A stretch of 64,000 nucleotides of DNA from Smallanthus sonchifolius (lineage: Eukaryota; Streptophyta; Magnoliopsida; Asterales; Asteraceae). The notes beneath the pieces are model-generated. The model was not told the DNA's origin. It ran no database searches and saw only the letters and a program-made list of their open reading frames with translations. This document shows, piece after piece, positions 1-10,212 of the stretch. The translations under genes and the position numbers were made by a program. The DNA lies in assembly GCA_023525975.1 (NCBI GenBank), contig CM042040.1:52235486-52299485 (forward strand), given 5' to 3'. Within the stretch, counting starts at the first letter, position 1, and every line of letters begins with the position of its first letter.

Positions 1-32
1 TTAATCATATAATCATCCCACTTTAGTATAAA

Positions 33-34
<2 letters not shown>

Positions 35-72
<38 letters not shown>
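35..72. repeat. (AT)n microsatellite
   Basis: Uninterrupted AT dinucleotide tract of about 19 units. The flanking DNA to about 386 is AT-rich, with scattered GTTACRTAYGTAAC-like palindromes around 165-235. No gene is seen here. Confidence 0.95.
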
Positions 73-74
<2 letters not shown>

Positions 75-386
75 AGGTTCAAATGCTAACCAATATTTAT
101 GTGATAACTATTCTAACCACTCTCAAACATAATGTTGCGTACATGTATCAATTGTCATTAAGTTAATGTTACATATATGTAAACACTATGTGTGACGTAT
201 ATGTAACATCATTTGGTACGTATACGTAAGACTCGTCATTTTCGTATATACATTCAAAATATTTATTCAACATGCTTAAATACTATTTTAGCAGTTAAAA
301 CAAAAATAATTTATAAATTATGTGATTGTTTTATAGCGGTTAGCACGGTTATCACATAAAAAGTTGGTTAGTATTTGAACTCTTTC

Positions 387-430
387 ATATATATATATAT
401 GGGAAGTATAGAATAGAAACTTACTTGAGA
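387..430. repeat. Short AT tract abutting a GGGAAG-type junction
   Basis: An AT tract (387-400) is followed directly by gggaagtatagaatagaaac. The same layout, an AT tract then a G-rich start and an aGAAAa-rich segment, recurs at 4206, 4880 and 24696. It may be the border of a microsatellite-targeting non-autonomous element. Confidence 0.4.
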
Positions 431-1692
431 TGAAACCTTGTAAACCCTAATGTGTGGTTCTTAATGTGTCACATGTCCACCTTATTCCTTTACCCTCAAG
501 GGTATTAGATTCATTTACTCTAACCATCAACATCATCACTACTTTTATACTTTTCAAGATTTTCAAATACACTCACCTATATTCGAACGATTTTTTTTCA
601 ATATCCACCATCTCTCTCAATATACACATCCAACAAAAAAAAACCATTCTTTAGATATGTGAAACAACCTAGACCACAAAATCATATGAGATTGAAACAA
701 CCTGTACCACAAAATTAAATGCCTGAAACAAAGAAAAACTAGTGCCTTAACCCCTCTCTCATCCACCAGCGACATCTCAGCCACCGTCGTTCTTCCTCAC
801 CGGCCGTTACCGTTCTTTCCCGCAGGCCGCTTCCATTCTTCCTCGCTGGCCGCTGCCGTCCTTTCCCTCTCAGCCGCTGCCGTTCTCAGCCGATGTCGTT
901 CTACCCCTTTCACGTCGAAGGCTTCATTCTTCCTGTGAATTAATCTGCAAAACAGGGTAGAGATGGGGCAACCAACCACCACCAAGTTGTGTCAGAGATG
1001 GTGTTACCGGTTGCGGCGGTGGTAGATGTGTCGTAGAATATCTAACCGAAGATGGTGTTGCGTCAATACCATTGTATAGGATCTGATCGGAAAATTGAAT
1101 ATTTGCAGGTTGATGAGGTTGGTGTTTGTATGGTGGTGGAACAAGAAAGCCCTATGTGGTGGAACAAGATCTCATTAGCAAGGATGTGAAGAAAAATAAG
1201 AAAGGGGGTTGTTTAATTTTGAGGTTAGGTGGGTCCCATCTAGGATATTATTTTAAATTTTAGTTTTATATTTTTAATAATATATATTTAATATTAGGGG
1301 TGTTTTAGTTATTTCATATATATTTAACTGAAAAACTTAACTGACAACCACTTCAAGGGCCATATGTGTTACAATCGTGCAAACTATTGGGTCAAAATTG
1401 TAGTTTCTCATTCCTAGGGGCCAAAAGTGAAATCTGTGTAAACCACAGGGGCCATTCGTGTAATTAATTCTTAAAACTGTAAAAAAATCATTACAATCAA
1501 CATTAAAAATGTAACAAGTTATTTCATAAATATTTAAAAATGATCTAAAAACTATAATAAGCTAACAAAAAACATAAAACCTAAATAGGCTTAATTTCTT
1601 GATTATCATCTTCATCTTTAACACAAAAATCCTTCACATACGAAGAAAACAAGTTCATCAAATTACATATATAAATATATATTATGTATAAA
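431..1692. other. Intergenic stretch without a supported gene
   Basis: AT-rich DNA with a GC-richer pocket (about 765-1000) of repeated ccgctgccgttctt-like words. The short minus-strand ORF there is low complexity and matches nothing I recognise. Around 1405-1465 a segment ending in gtaaaccacaggggccattcgtg resembles the termini of the foldback elements annotated at 23291 and 59940, so a truncated copy may lie here. Confidence 0.5.
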
Positions 1693-1702
1693 GTAACTTA
1701 GA

Positions 1703-2253
1703 GTGGATCCCGATAGGAGTTTTTAGGACAAAACTTGAAGTAGCGTCTATCACCAGCAAGTTGAGGGAAGGAAGACTAAGATGGTTTGGTCATGTAAAGA
1801 GGAGACCTCTTTCAGCCCCTGTGAGGAGAGTGGAAGACCTTTCGATAGCCGGCAATAGGAGAAGGGGTAGACCTAAACTTAGGTGGGAGGATAAACTCAA
1901 GCTCGATATGAAGGAGCTTAGTCTAGCCGAGGACATGATCTCAGATAGGAATGCTTGGAGGTCTAGGATTAGGGTGGAGGAGTAAGTGTGGGTGTGGTTT
2001 TTTTTTTTCTTTTTCCTTCTCTTTTTCTCTTAGATAGATTGGTGCTCTTGGTATATAGGCTTCCTTAGCGTTTCTCTTGCCATACTTTGAGGTTTCTACT
2101 CCTTCCCCCTTGTTCATGCTCGGACTTTGGATCTTGTGCCGGAGGTCACTCTGGAAACAGTCTCTCTACCCTAGGGTAAAGGCATGACTGCGTACATCTT
2201 ACCTCCCCCAGACCCCGCCCTAGGCGGGATTGGGTATTGTTGTTGTTGTTGTT
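1703..2253 (+). mobile_element. 5'-truncated RTE-type non-LTR retrotransposon (LINE), 3' end
   Basis: An open frame (1761-1985) encodes the extreme C-terminus of a plant RTE-clade reverse transcriptase polyprotein: LRWFGHVKRRP, then RRGRPKLRWEDK, then a D-x-R-x-x-W segment. A G/C-rich 3' UTR follows, with ccccagaccccgccc, and ends in a (TTG)n tail, both usual for plant RTE elements. The 10-bp sequence GTAACTTAGA flanks the copy at 1693-1702 and 2254-2263 and is read as the target-site duplication. Only the last 551 bp inserted, which is typical of incomplete target-primed reverse transcription. Confidence 0.88.
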
Positions 2254-2683
2254 GTAACTTAGAATGCATGTAACAATTGTAACATAAGAAAAGTTACGTA
2301 TGTTATAATATAACTTTTATGAGTTTATGTATGTAAATTGCCAAAAATAACTAGTGGTCTGGTAAAATTACCTATGTAGATTTATAGGTGGAGTTACATA
2401 AGTAACCAAAGAATGTAACATATGTAAGTATATAAGTTTAAGAAACAATATTACCCGATTGTAGTCTTTCTGTTGAGTGCGTAGGAAATGAGCTTGGCTT
2501 CTTCTTAGCCACTCCAAAAGAAATGTCAAAACTTAACGAGTAAATGATGGTTAAGTAATAATAAGTTTATTTAAATGCTATGAGTTATTATATATTACTG
2601 TTTTAATAGACCTTCCAGCAAGCCAAAAGAGACCGCAAAGTCAAATGTTTCGTAAAGGATATAACATATTTAAATAGCTACTG

Positions 2684-2758
2684 TTACATATGTAAAATCA
2701 AATGTTACATATGTAAGAATCAAATATTACATATGTAAAAATCTATTTACATGTGTAA
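2684..2758. repeat. Four-copy tandem array of the palindrome TTACATATGTAA
   Basis: Copies lie at 2684-2695, 2705-2716, 2727-2738 and 2747-2758 (the last is TTACATGTGTAA), spaced 20-22 bp apart. Each unit is a 12-bp palindrome. The surrounding 2264-2780 is AT-rich and non-coding, with more GTTACATA-type words. Confidence 0.75.
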
Positions 2759-2803
2759 AATATTGATTGTTTTATAAGCAAGATAAAACCATCGTACACA
2801 ACT

Positions 2804-4016
2804 TCATCCTGTGCTTGGATTCTCAATCAAAAATCGCAAACAAAACCAACATAAAAAATTAAATCGTCGTGCCATTTGGTGAAATGACCACTTTGCACTA
2901 TCAAGTTTTAAGCTGTGGGTGCAAGAAACTCTTGCAAAGAAGTTCATGTCCCAGTCACAGCCAAAATAACACCAAAAACAATAAAGTGAAAGAGGTGGAT
3001 GCTTGAGTACTTTAAAATCAAACAATATTTCAACAATTCTTGAATGTGAAGGAGCATACAACCTATTCAAGTTCTTTGGTCTTGATTACAACATAATCTC
3101 TTGTTCCACCCAAAGATATAGGATATGTGATGCCTAATATTTTCCCATTTTTCTGACAACTAAAGCCTTGGCTTGGTGACGGATCCGGGAATTTTTATAA
3201 GCGGAACGTGTCAAGTCAAAACGGACCGGGTCAAAAAAATTACATTAAATCATAGCGAAAATTAATCAACAAACATCAACTCTCAGTTGCCAATTATTGT
3301 ATCAATTTGAATGAGCAATTATCCAACATTCTAAATTACACATTACAAAGGGAAACGAAATTATAAGAATTAAGTCACCAAATATAGATGGTAGATCAAG
3401 AAAGTAAAATCAAGAAATTAATTTTTACATGTGCATATTTGATGGACAATTCAGAACCAGAAATTAATTTCTCACCATGAGGATTATTAATTAAACCTCA
3501 TGAAACAACATAGTTTTAAGCCAAATTACAATATATAATTGAACGAATCATTATATCAAAAATATTTGATAAAAGAGTGTTGCTGCTACCTAAAGACCTT
3601 ACCTGTAGCATCCAAAGCGCATGTCGTATTCATTTCTTAAATGGGACGGCTTCTTTGAATGTGAAAGGAGCATACGCCCTTGCAAAACTCTTCAAATGGG
3701 ACGGCTTCCACAGTGCGTTGGTAGGCTCAGCCTTGAAGCTAATTTGTTTTCCTCCCTCGAGCCACTTTTGGACGGCCCAAAAGTCTTGGTACTTGTAACG
3801 GCTCAACTCGTATTTCAACCAGCTACAAGTATGGAGACGGTGATGCGAAGGCGCGGTGGCCGGAGGAAGGAGTACAGGAGGAGGATGTTGAGGAGATGGA
3901 AGAGTGGATCCATGGTTGAAGGTTTGGTGATTAAGGTTTATGATTTGGGGAGGTGAGACAGATGGAACAAAAAAAGTGTAAAGTATTTGAAACAAAATAG
4001 TATCTTTGATGTGCAT
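2804..4016 (-). pseudogene. Unrecognised gene-like fragments, probably broken
   Basis: Two minus-strand open stretches (2804-3070, 88 codons; 3630-4016, 128 codons) look protein-like in part. The longer one has a compositionally normal segment, WLKYELSRYKYQDFWAVQKW onward, behind a proline/histidine-rich start. The shorter one contains RLYAPSHS and the longer RAYAPFTF. The DNA around 3040-3075 and 3655-3705 is similar (gaatgtgaaggagcatac), so one may be a partial copy of the other. I do not recognise the family. A decayed host gene or a captured gene fragment are both possible. Confidence 0.3.
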
Positions 4017-4171
4017 CGATATCGATATTTGAAACTAGAAATCTCACATAAAATTGGTTTTACTAAAATACCCATGAGTATTAAATTACAAGGGGGACAC
4101 GTGGCACAATATAGTCTAAGGGTTAGAATTTAGTGAGTTTATTCAACTCATAATGGTTTCTTTTCTATCCT

Positions 4172-4175
<4 letters not shown>

Positions 4176-4206
<31 letters not shown>
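4176..4206. repeat. (AT)n microsatellite with Micron-like junction
   Basis: The AT tract ends directly at ggaaggatcataagaaaac. The left flank, read on the minus strand (gaaaaggatagaaaagaaac), resembles the junction at 401, so 401-4176 is bordered by imperfect inverted sequences next to AT tracts. Confidence 0.6.
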
Positions 4207-4208
<2 letters not shown>

Positions 4209-4423
4209 AAGGATCATAAGAAAACTTAATGTTCATGATAAAACAAAAAAACTACTTATTTAAGGTAAAAAATAAAAATAAAAAAATCATAACTCAAAAA
4301 ATAAATAAAAAATAAAAAAATGCTTCGGAGACCTTGTTTTCCACGTCGTCCTCGTTCAAAAAAAAAGTAGTGGGTTTAGCTTTTGGCTTTAGTTTTTTGA
4401 CTTTAGTTTAACTTTAATGTTAG

Positions 4424-4760
4424 GTTTTTGGAGAGGTGGGGTGGGGGTTTAAGCTTTTGGGAGGTGGGTGGGGGGTTTAGGTTTTTTGGGGGTGGGTGAG
4501 GGGGTAGGTGGGGTTAGGTTTTTGAGGGCGAGTTAGGTTTTTTGGTTTAGTTTAGGTTTTCGGAGGGGTGGGGAGTTTAGGTTTTTGGAGGGGTGGAGTG
4601 GGGTGGGGGGTTTAGTTTTTTTGGGGGGGTGGGTGGGTGGGTTTAGTTTTTTGGGTGGGGGGTTTAGTTTTTTGGGGGGGTGGGTGGGTTTAGTTTTTTT
4701 TTTTTTGGGGGGGGGGGGTGGGGTGGGGTGGGGGGTTTAGGTTTTTGATGGTGGGTTGGG
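4424..4760 (+). repeat. G/T-rich minisatellite, strongly strand-asymmetric
   Basis: About 340 bp are almost free of C on the plus strand. Degenerate units of the form GGTTTAG(G)TTTTTGG followed by runs such as GGGGGGTGGGTGGG repeat irregularly. The GGTTTAG word resembles the plant telomere repeat, but no perfect TTTAGGG array is present. Closely spaced G runs make G-quadruplex formation plausible. A similar short G-rich stretch lies at about 59115-59168. Confidence 0.8.
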
Positions 4761-4837
4761 TTTTTGGGTGTACTACACATATGTAGTAGGAGTTTTTTGG
4801 TTTTCTCATAAAAATAAGTTTTCTAGCGAACTCATCC

Positions 4838-4879
4838 ATATATATATATATATATATATACATATACACATATATATAT
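4838..4879. repeat. (AT)n microsatellite, interrupted
   Basis: An AT/CATA tract ending at gggtgggttccagagaaaatc, the same type of junction as at 4206. The stretch from 4880 to about 5123 holds no gene. The phrase aaaattggcatccata occurs twice in it (near 5055 and 5106). Confidence 0.7.
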
Positions 4880-5141
4880 GGGTGGGTTCCAGAGAAAATC
4901 AATATTTAGGCGAAAACTGTAAAAATCAATCTTAATCGTTGATTATTAGTGATTCACGGTCTATATTAGTTAGGGGGTTGAATGTAAATATAAACAAACA
5001 AATATTTAGATTTTAATGCTTTAAGGGTAAAAAAGATATTTCCATACATTTTTAAAATTGGCATCCATAAATTCATAATAAATGTCCCTAATAAATCTCC
5101 CTCTTAAAATTGGCATCCATACTGTCGGTTGTTAGTCATAC

Positions 5142-5568
5142 ATCGGTTGTTAGTCAAGTTAAGCCCAAGAAAACAAAGCAGAAGCTTTCAGCAGCAACCA
5201 AGTCTGATGCTGATAAGCTAAAATCCTCCACAGCAAAATCTACTGCTGATAAGGCAAAGCCATCAGCAACAAGAGTGTCCACTGCTGATAAGGCAAAATC
5301 CAAGGCAAAGCCTTCAGCAGTAAAGAATGCTGCCACTTCAACAAAGCCATCAACTGCAGGATCTACTGTTGACAAGCCAGCAACATCAGTAGCAAAATCT
5401 GCTGCTGACAATGTGAGGAAAATTAGAAAATCACCAACAAGGCAATGGAAAGCCAAACCATCTCCAAGCATTGTCATTGGTTCCATTGACTGCAAACATA
5501 CTGAAAATGATAAACTAACAACCATCTTTTTCAAGTCTGCAGACTCTTGGGTTCCTCCTACTAATTAG
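5142..5568 (+). CDS. Lys/Ala-rich linker region between gag and protease (E1)
   Basis: Open frame of A-D-K and K-P-S-A type repeats (for example STADKAK) encoded by repeats of gctgctgataag-like DNA. It ends with WVPPTN and a stop at 5566-5568. In E2 the same region (32252-32623) follows gag in frame after one stop. The function is unknown. The basic, low-complexity composition suggests a flexible nucleic-acid-binding tail of Gag, which is inference. Confidence 0.6.
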
Positions 5569-5867
5569 AAATCTATCATGTGCAGGGACGGCCAGGTCAC
5601 AAGAATAACACCTGGGTGGTAGACAGTGGTTGTTCCAGGCACATGACAGGCAACAGATCCATCCTCTCCAACTTTAGACATTTCAATGGAGGATATGTTG
5701 CCTTTGGAAGTGACTCAAAGGGAGGATCTATTACTGGACAAGGAACTGTGTCCAACGAAAGAATGAGCATTGATAAGGTCAACTATGTCAAAGAATTGGA
5801 TTTCAATCTCATGAGTGTTTCCCAGGTCTGTGATCAAAAGCATTGGATGCTCTTCCTTCACAGATAA
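5565..5867 (+). pseudogene. Copia aspartic protease (E1)
   Basis: The frame carries the active-site motif DSGCSRHMTG behind NNTWVV, as in copia proteases, where the Asp of DSG is catalytic and the protein dimerises. The frame opens one base upstream of the preceding stop (a -1 relation). It breaks at about 5850, where a 4-bp insertion relative to E2 shifts the frame within the sequence after MLF. Residues beyond the break, ahead of the integrase, are out of frame. Confidence 0.8.
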
Positions 5868-5950
5868 AGAATGTTTTGTACTGTCTCCAGGCTTATCCAC
5901 ACCTCCTCCAGAAAGCATTTTACTGACTGCTCAGAGAAAAGAAAATCTCA

Positions 5951-8080
5951 TTGGACATGAATGAAGTCACTCCATCTGGGAGTGTCTCCTGCTTTTTATC
6001 AAAAGCCTCAGTTGATGAATCAGCTCTCTGGAACAAGAGATTAAGCCATGTTAATATCAAAACCATTAACAAATTGGCGAAGAATAATCTTGTCAGAGGG
6101 ATTCCTGACAAAGAATTTCAGCTGGAAGACCACTGCATTGCATGCCTAAAGGGGAAGCAGCACAAGAGTTCTCACAAGCCCAAGACCTTGAATTCAAATG
6201 ACACTCCACTGCAACTGCTGCATATGGATCTCTTCGGTCCAACAAATGTCATGTCAATGGGCAAAAAGTCATACTGTCTGGTGATAACAGATGACTACAC
6301 CAGATTCTCATGGGTATACTTCTTGAGAACTAAAGATGAAACTGCTGAAATTCTCAAATCCTACATTCTCAGGGTAGAGAATCAAAGCAATCAAAAGGTG
6401 AAGATCATAAGGTGTGATCACGGCACAGAGTTCAAGAACCACACCTTAAACTGTTTCTGTGAAAGCAAGGGGATAGAAAGACAATATGGTGCTCCAAGAA
6501 CTCCTCAACAAAATGGAGTTGCTGAAAGAAGAAACAGAACTCTTATTGAGTCAGCAAGATCTATGTTGGCTGACTTAAAACTGCCACTCACATTCTGGGC
6601 AGAAGCAGTTAGCACAACTTGTTATGTGCAAAACCGAGTTCTAATTGTCAAACCCCTCAACAAGACACCCTATGAACTTTGGTTTCAAAGAATTCCCTAC
6701 ATTGGGTTCCTAAAACCTTTTGGGTGTCCATGCACCATTCTCATCACACATGGGGTTCTTCCTAAGTTTGGTGCCAAATCTGATGAAGGATATTTCGTAG
6801 GCTATTCCTCTCAATCAAAGGCCTATAGAGTATTCAATTCAAGAACAAGAATTGTGGAAGAATCAGCAAATGTGGAATGCAGAGAACACATTGTATGTGA
6901 GCAAGGAAAAGGTCCAAACTGGCTCTTTGACATAGACTCATTCTCCCAAATATTTGAGCCTCTCACCTTCTCAAATATGGAGTATACGTCTACACAAACA
7001 CCTGCCTCCACTTCATCCACTGACTACAGATTGGATTTTCCCAAATCTTCTATTAGTCTGAGAAGACCATCAATTGATCCTCCATCAGTTGTGGAAGCAA
7101 TTGAAGCAGCAACAAGACTGTCTAATGTAACCAGCAGCAGCCTGTCTGAAACTGAAAATCTAAATGAAGACTCTTCGGTAAATTCTGTAGATACTGATGA
7201 TGCTATTGCTGAAAATATTGATGTGGATAATGCTGTTGAAGACTCTTCCAACATGAATGAAGAGACCCCTGATCAAAATCAAAGCAATCTGGATCTAGGG
7301 ATACAGCTAGAGGTGATACCAGCACAGAGGATCCACAAAGAACATCCTCAAGAGAATATTATTGGCCAAGTACACCAAGGATTTCTCACAAGAAGCAAAG
7401 CTCACGAGGCCAATATATGCTTGTTTTCATGTTTCCTATCACAGGTGGAACCCAAGAAGATAGATGAAGCACTCAAACACAGCAGCTGGATTGAAGCAAT
7501 GCAGGAAGAATTGCTGCAATTCAAGAGGCAGGATGTCTGGAAACTTGTTGATCTTCCACCAAGTAAATATGCTATTGGCACACGATGGGTTTTCAGGAAC
7601 AAGCAAGACGAGAGAGGCATTGTAGTCAAGAACAAAGCCAGACTTGTAGCTCAAGGCTACACTCAGGAAGAAGGAATTGACTATGATGAAGTCTTTTCTC
7701 CTGTTGCCAGGCTGGAGGCCATCAGAATCTTCCTGGCATATGCTGCATCCAAGAATTTCACTGTCTATCAAATGGACGTTAAAAGTGCCTTTCTGTATGG
7801 GAAGATTGGTGAGGAAGTATACGTCAAACAACCTCCAGGCTTTATAGATCCTGCACATCCTACTCAAGTGTTCAAACTAGACAAAGCTCTGTATGGCCTA
7901 CATCAGGCACCAAGAGCCTGGTATGAAACCTTGTCAGGATATCTACTAAGCAACAACTTCAGAAGAGGTGCCATTGACCAGACCTTGTTTATCAAAGATG
8001 AAGGGGGAGAAACCTTACTTGTGATGATATCATCTTTGGATCAACAAGGAAACAGCTATGCAAAGAATTTGAGATTCTGA
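5951..8080 (+). pseudogene. Copia integrase and reverse transcriptase (E1), RT active site deleted
   Basis: This 709-codon frame holds the GAG-pre-integrase/zinc region (the first His of HHCC is changed, LWNKRLSH against LWHRRLSH in E2) and the integrase core with Asp in LLHMDLFG, Asp in RCDHGTEF and Glu in VAERRNRT. A variable Ser/Thr/Asp-rich linker follows, then the reverse-transcriptase start (WKLVDLPPSKYAIGTRWVF) and the MDVKSAFLYG motif. At 8022 a 13-bp deletion relative to E2 removes the YV of YVDD and shifts the frame, and the ORF stops at 8080. The reverse transcriptase is therefore dead. Confidence 0.9.
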
Positions 8081-8980
8081 TGCACTCAAAGTTTGATATG
8101 AGTTCAATGGGTGAACTAAATTTCTTCTTGGGTCTACAAGTCAAACAGGTCCCAAATGGAATCTCCATCAGCCAATCCAAATATGTAAAGAGCATTTTGG
8201 AAAGATTCAAAATGGATGACTGCTCTGCTACAAGAACCCCTATGCAAGTGCATCATCAGCTGACTCTAGACAAAGATGGGCAAGACATTGATCAACATCA
8301 GTACCATGCAATGATAGGGTCTCTCATGTATCTCACTGCCTCAAGGACAGATATCATGTTTGCAGTATGTCTCTGTGCAAGATTTCAAGCAGCTCCAAAA
8401 GTTTCACATCTTCAGGCTGTCAAGAGAATCTTTAGATACCTAAAGGGTGCCTTAAGACTTAGGCTATGGTACTCTAAAAATGACATGTTTAATCTGTATG
8501 CATACACTGACAGTGACTATGGGGGATGTAACTTGGACAAAAAGTCCACTTCAGGGGGATGTCAGTTTCTGGGAGGGAGATTGATTTCATGGCAGTGCAA
8601 GAAGCAAACATGTGTATCAACTTCTATAGCTGAAGCAGAATACATTGCAGCTTCAAGTTGCTGTGCACAAGTCATCTGGATACAAAATCAAATGTTGGAT
8701 TATGGGATGACTTTCATGGCAACTCCAATTCACATTGACAACTCCAATTCACATTGACAACATGAGTGCTATCTCAATCACAAACAATCCGGTGCAGCAC
8801 TCAAAGACAAAGCACATTAACATCAGGTATCATTTCATAAGAGATCAAGCTGAGAAAAAGAGGATTATTTTAACCAAAGTTCATACGAATGAGCAATATG
8901 CTGATTTGTTTACAAAACCTTTTGATGAAGCTAGATTTAAATATTTAGTTGAATCAATTGGTATGATGAACTTTGATTAA
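8080..8980 (+). pseudogene. Copia RT C-terminus and RNase H (E1)
   Basis: Two overlapping frames (8080-8757 and 8735-8980) carry the RT C-terminal part (FFLGLQVKQ, RPD-like TASRTDIMFAVC) and RNase H (YTDSDYGGC, KSTSGGCQF, AEAEYIAAS, then DLFTKPFDEARF). The frames are split by a 19-bp tandem duplication (ctccaattcacattgacaa repeated at about 8723-8761) that E2 lacks. The polyprotein stop is at 8978-8980. Confidence 0.88.
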
Positions 8981-9568
8981 AATCTATCTCTAAAAATTCT
9001 GTTTTAAAATGTGTTTTGTCTTATGTTGTAAATAAAAGTTATAAGTCAGCAGCATTTTTGTCCTTCAGCTGCTGACAGGTTTAATCTTCAGCAGCAAAAG
9101 ATTTGCAGCTGACTGCTTTAAGTTATCAGCAGGAACAGTTTTCCTGCGGATTTCTTTAAGACTGTCAGCAGCAAATCCTTGCTACGGATTATTAAATCCA
9201 TCAGCAGCAGATAAGTTTGCTGCTGACAGACTTAACCTTCCGCAGTAACCAAGGTTGCAGCAGACAGGCTTATTCATCCACAGCAACCAAGTTTGCTGTT
9301 GATGGGTAAATTTAAGTCCAAATTAACTTTTACCGCTGTAAAAATTAACATTAGTCTTTACCATGACTACCTCGGTGTATTACAGCTGTAACAATAAAAA
9401 GTAAATAAGGTTGTACTGTACAAGTCATTTTTCTTTTTCTCTCCTCTGTCGTTATAAAAACAAATCAAATTTCTTTCCACCTCTTCACCTTCCACTTCTC
9501 CCGAAACCAACATCACTTTCTCTCAAGTCCCCACCAACCTTCAAACCTTCCCTCCAAATCATACAACA
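8981..9568 (+). other. Non-coding spacer after pol, rich in GCTGCTGA/TCAGCAGC words (E1)
   Basis: No long ORF. The octamer-like words cagcagc, gctgctgac and ctgcgga recur many times between about 9045 and 9310, as they do in the LTRs and in the Lys/Ala-coding region. The 9311-9568 part is a pyrimidine-rich leader (cacctcttcacctt...) directly ahead of accessory ORF A, matching E2 36520-36810. Confidence 0.7.
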
Positions 9569-9940
9569 ATGGCATACATCAATAACCCTGACGATAAGTT
9601 CTCCCCTTACCATAACCTTACTGCCGTCTACTCTACCGAACAGGGGATTCCCCAAATCAAAGCCAAGGTAGACGGCAAGGATATCACCATCTCGGAAGCC
9701 ACACCAAGAAAACATCTTAAGCTTCAAGATGAGGGAGCAGCCATCTCATACTCAAAGGATGAGTACATGAGGACCTTTGTATCCATAGGGTACACTGGAA
9801 ATCAAAATGAGTATACAGTAGAGAAGGCGCTGATGGGCCCTCCATGGAAGTATCTCTACCACATTCTTCTCCAATGCATATCTCAGAAGAGGAGCGGATG
9901 GCATCAGGTGAGCTCCGCACTTGCCCCCACCTTCCATGGT
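9569..9940 (+). pseudogene. Accessory ORF A remnant (E1)
   Basis: It starts MAYINNPDDKFSPYHNLTA and continues with VYSTEQGIPQIKAKVDGKD, matching E2 ORF A (36811-37512) but missing about 44 residues in frame. The C-terminal third is replaced at 9941 by the antisense ubiquitin-S27a fragment. The family looks like the large accessory protein I associate with Asteraceae SIRE-like copia elements. Its function is unknown. Confidence 0.75.
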
Positions 9941-10212
9941 CTTCTTCTTGCGCTTCTTCGTGCCACCGCGGAGACGAAGGACGAGGTGAAGAGTTGACTC
10001 CTTCTGGATGTTGTAATCGGCTAGGCTTCTGCCGTCCTCGAGCTGTTTTTCGGCGAAGATTAGACGCTGCTGGTCTGGCGGGATGCCTTCCTTGTCTTGG
10101 ATCTTGGCCTTCACATTGTCGATTATGTCGGAGGATTCGACCTCCAACGTGATCGTCTTACCCGGTAAGGTTTTTCACGAAGATCTGCATTTTCGCCGAT
10201 TTGGAGTGATAA
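9938..10212 (-). pseudogene. Captured ubiquitin-40S ribosomal protein S27a (eS31) fragment, antisense in E1
   Basis: Read on the minus strand, an ATG at 10188-10190 opens MQIFVKNLTG. After a one-base insertion near 10160-10163 that shifts the frame, EVESSDIIDNVKAKI... continues through the whole ubiquitin fold to LHLVLRLRGG (about 9962). It then runs into TKKRKKKT, the conserved start of the S27a extension, and ends at about 9938. About 20 bp upstream of the ATG also appear captured as 5' UTR. Substitutions against plant ubiquitin include T7N, T22I, G47E and T55S. The fragment replaces E2-equivalent positions 37318-37514. A GGT microhomology is seen at the 9938-9940 junction. It is a host gene piece carried by the retroelement and is not functional as it stands. 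Confidence 0.93.

Noticed and set aside
3577..3956. Plus-strand ORFs at 3577-3956
   Set aside because: The better protein-like composition is on the opposite strand. The plus frames look like shadows.
4424..4760. Interstitial telomere array
   Set aside because: Only isolated GGTTTAG words, with no run of the plant telomere heptamer.
9752..10147. Reading the ubiquitin-S27a match as a functional host gene
   Set aside because: It is frameshifted at the tenth codon, truncated just after the S27a start, altered at conserved residues and embedded in a retroelement.
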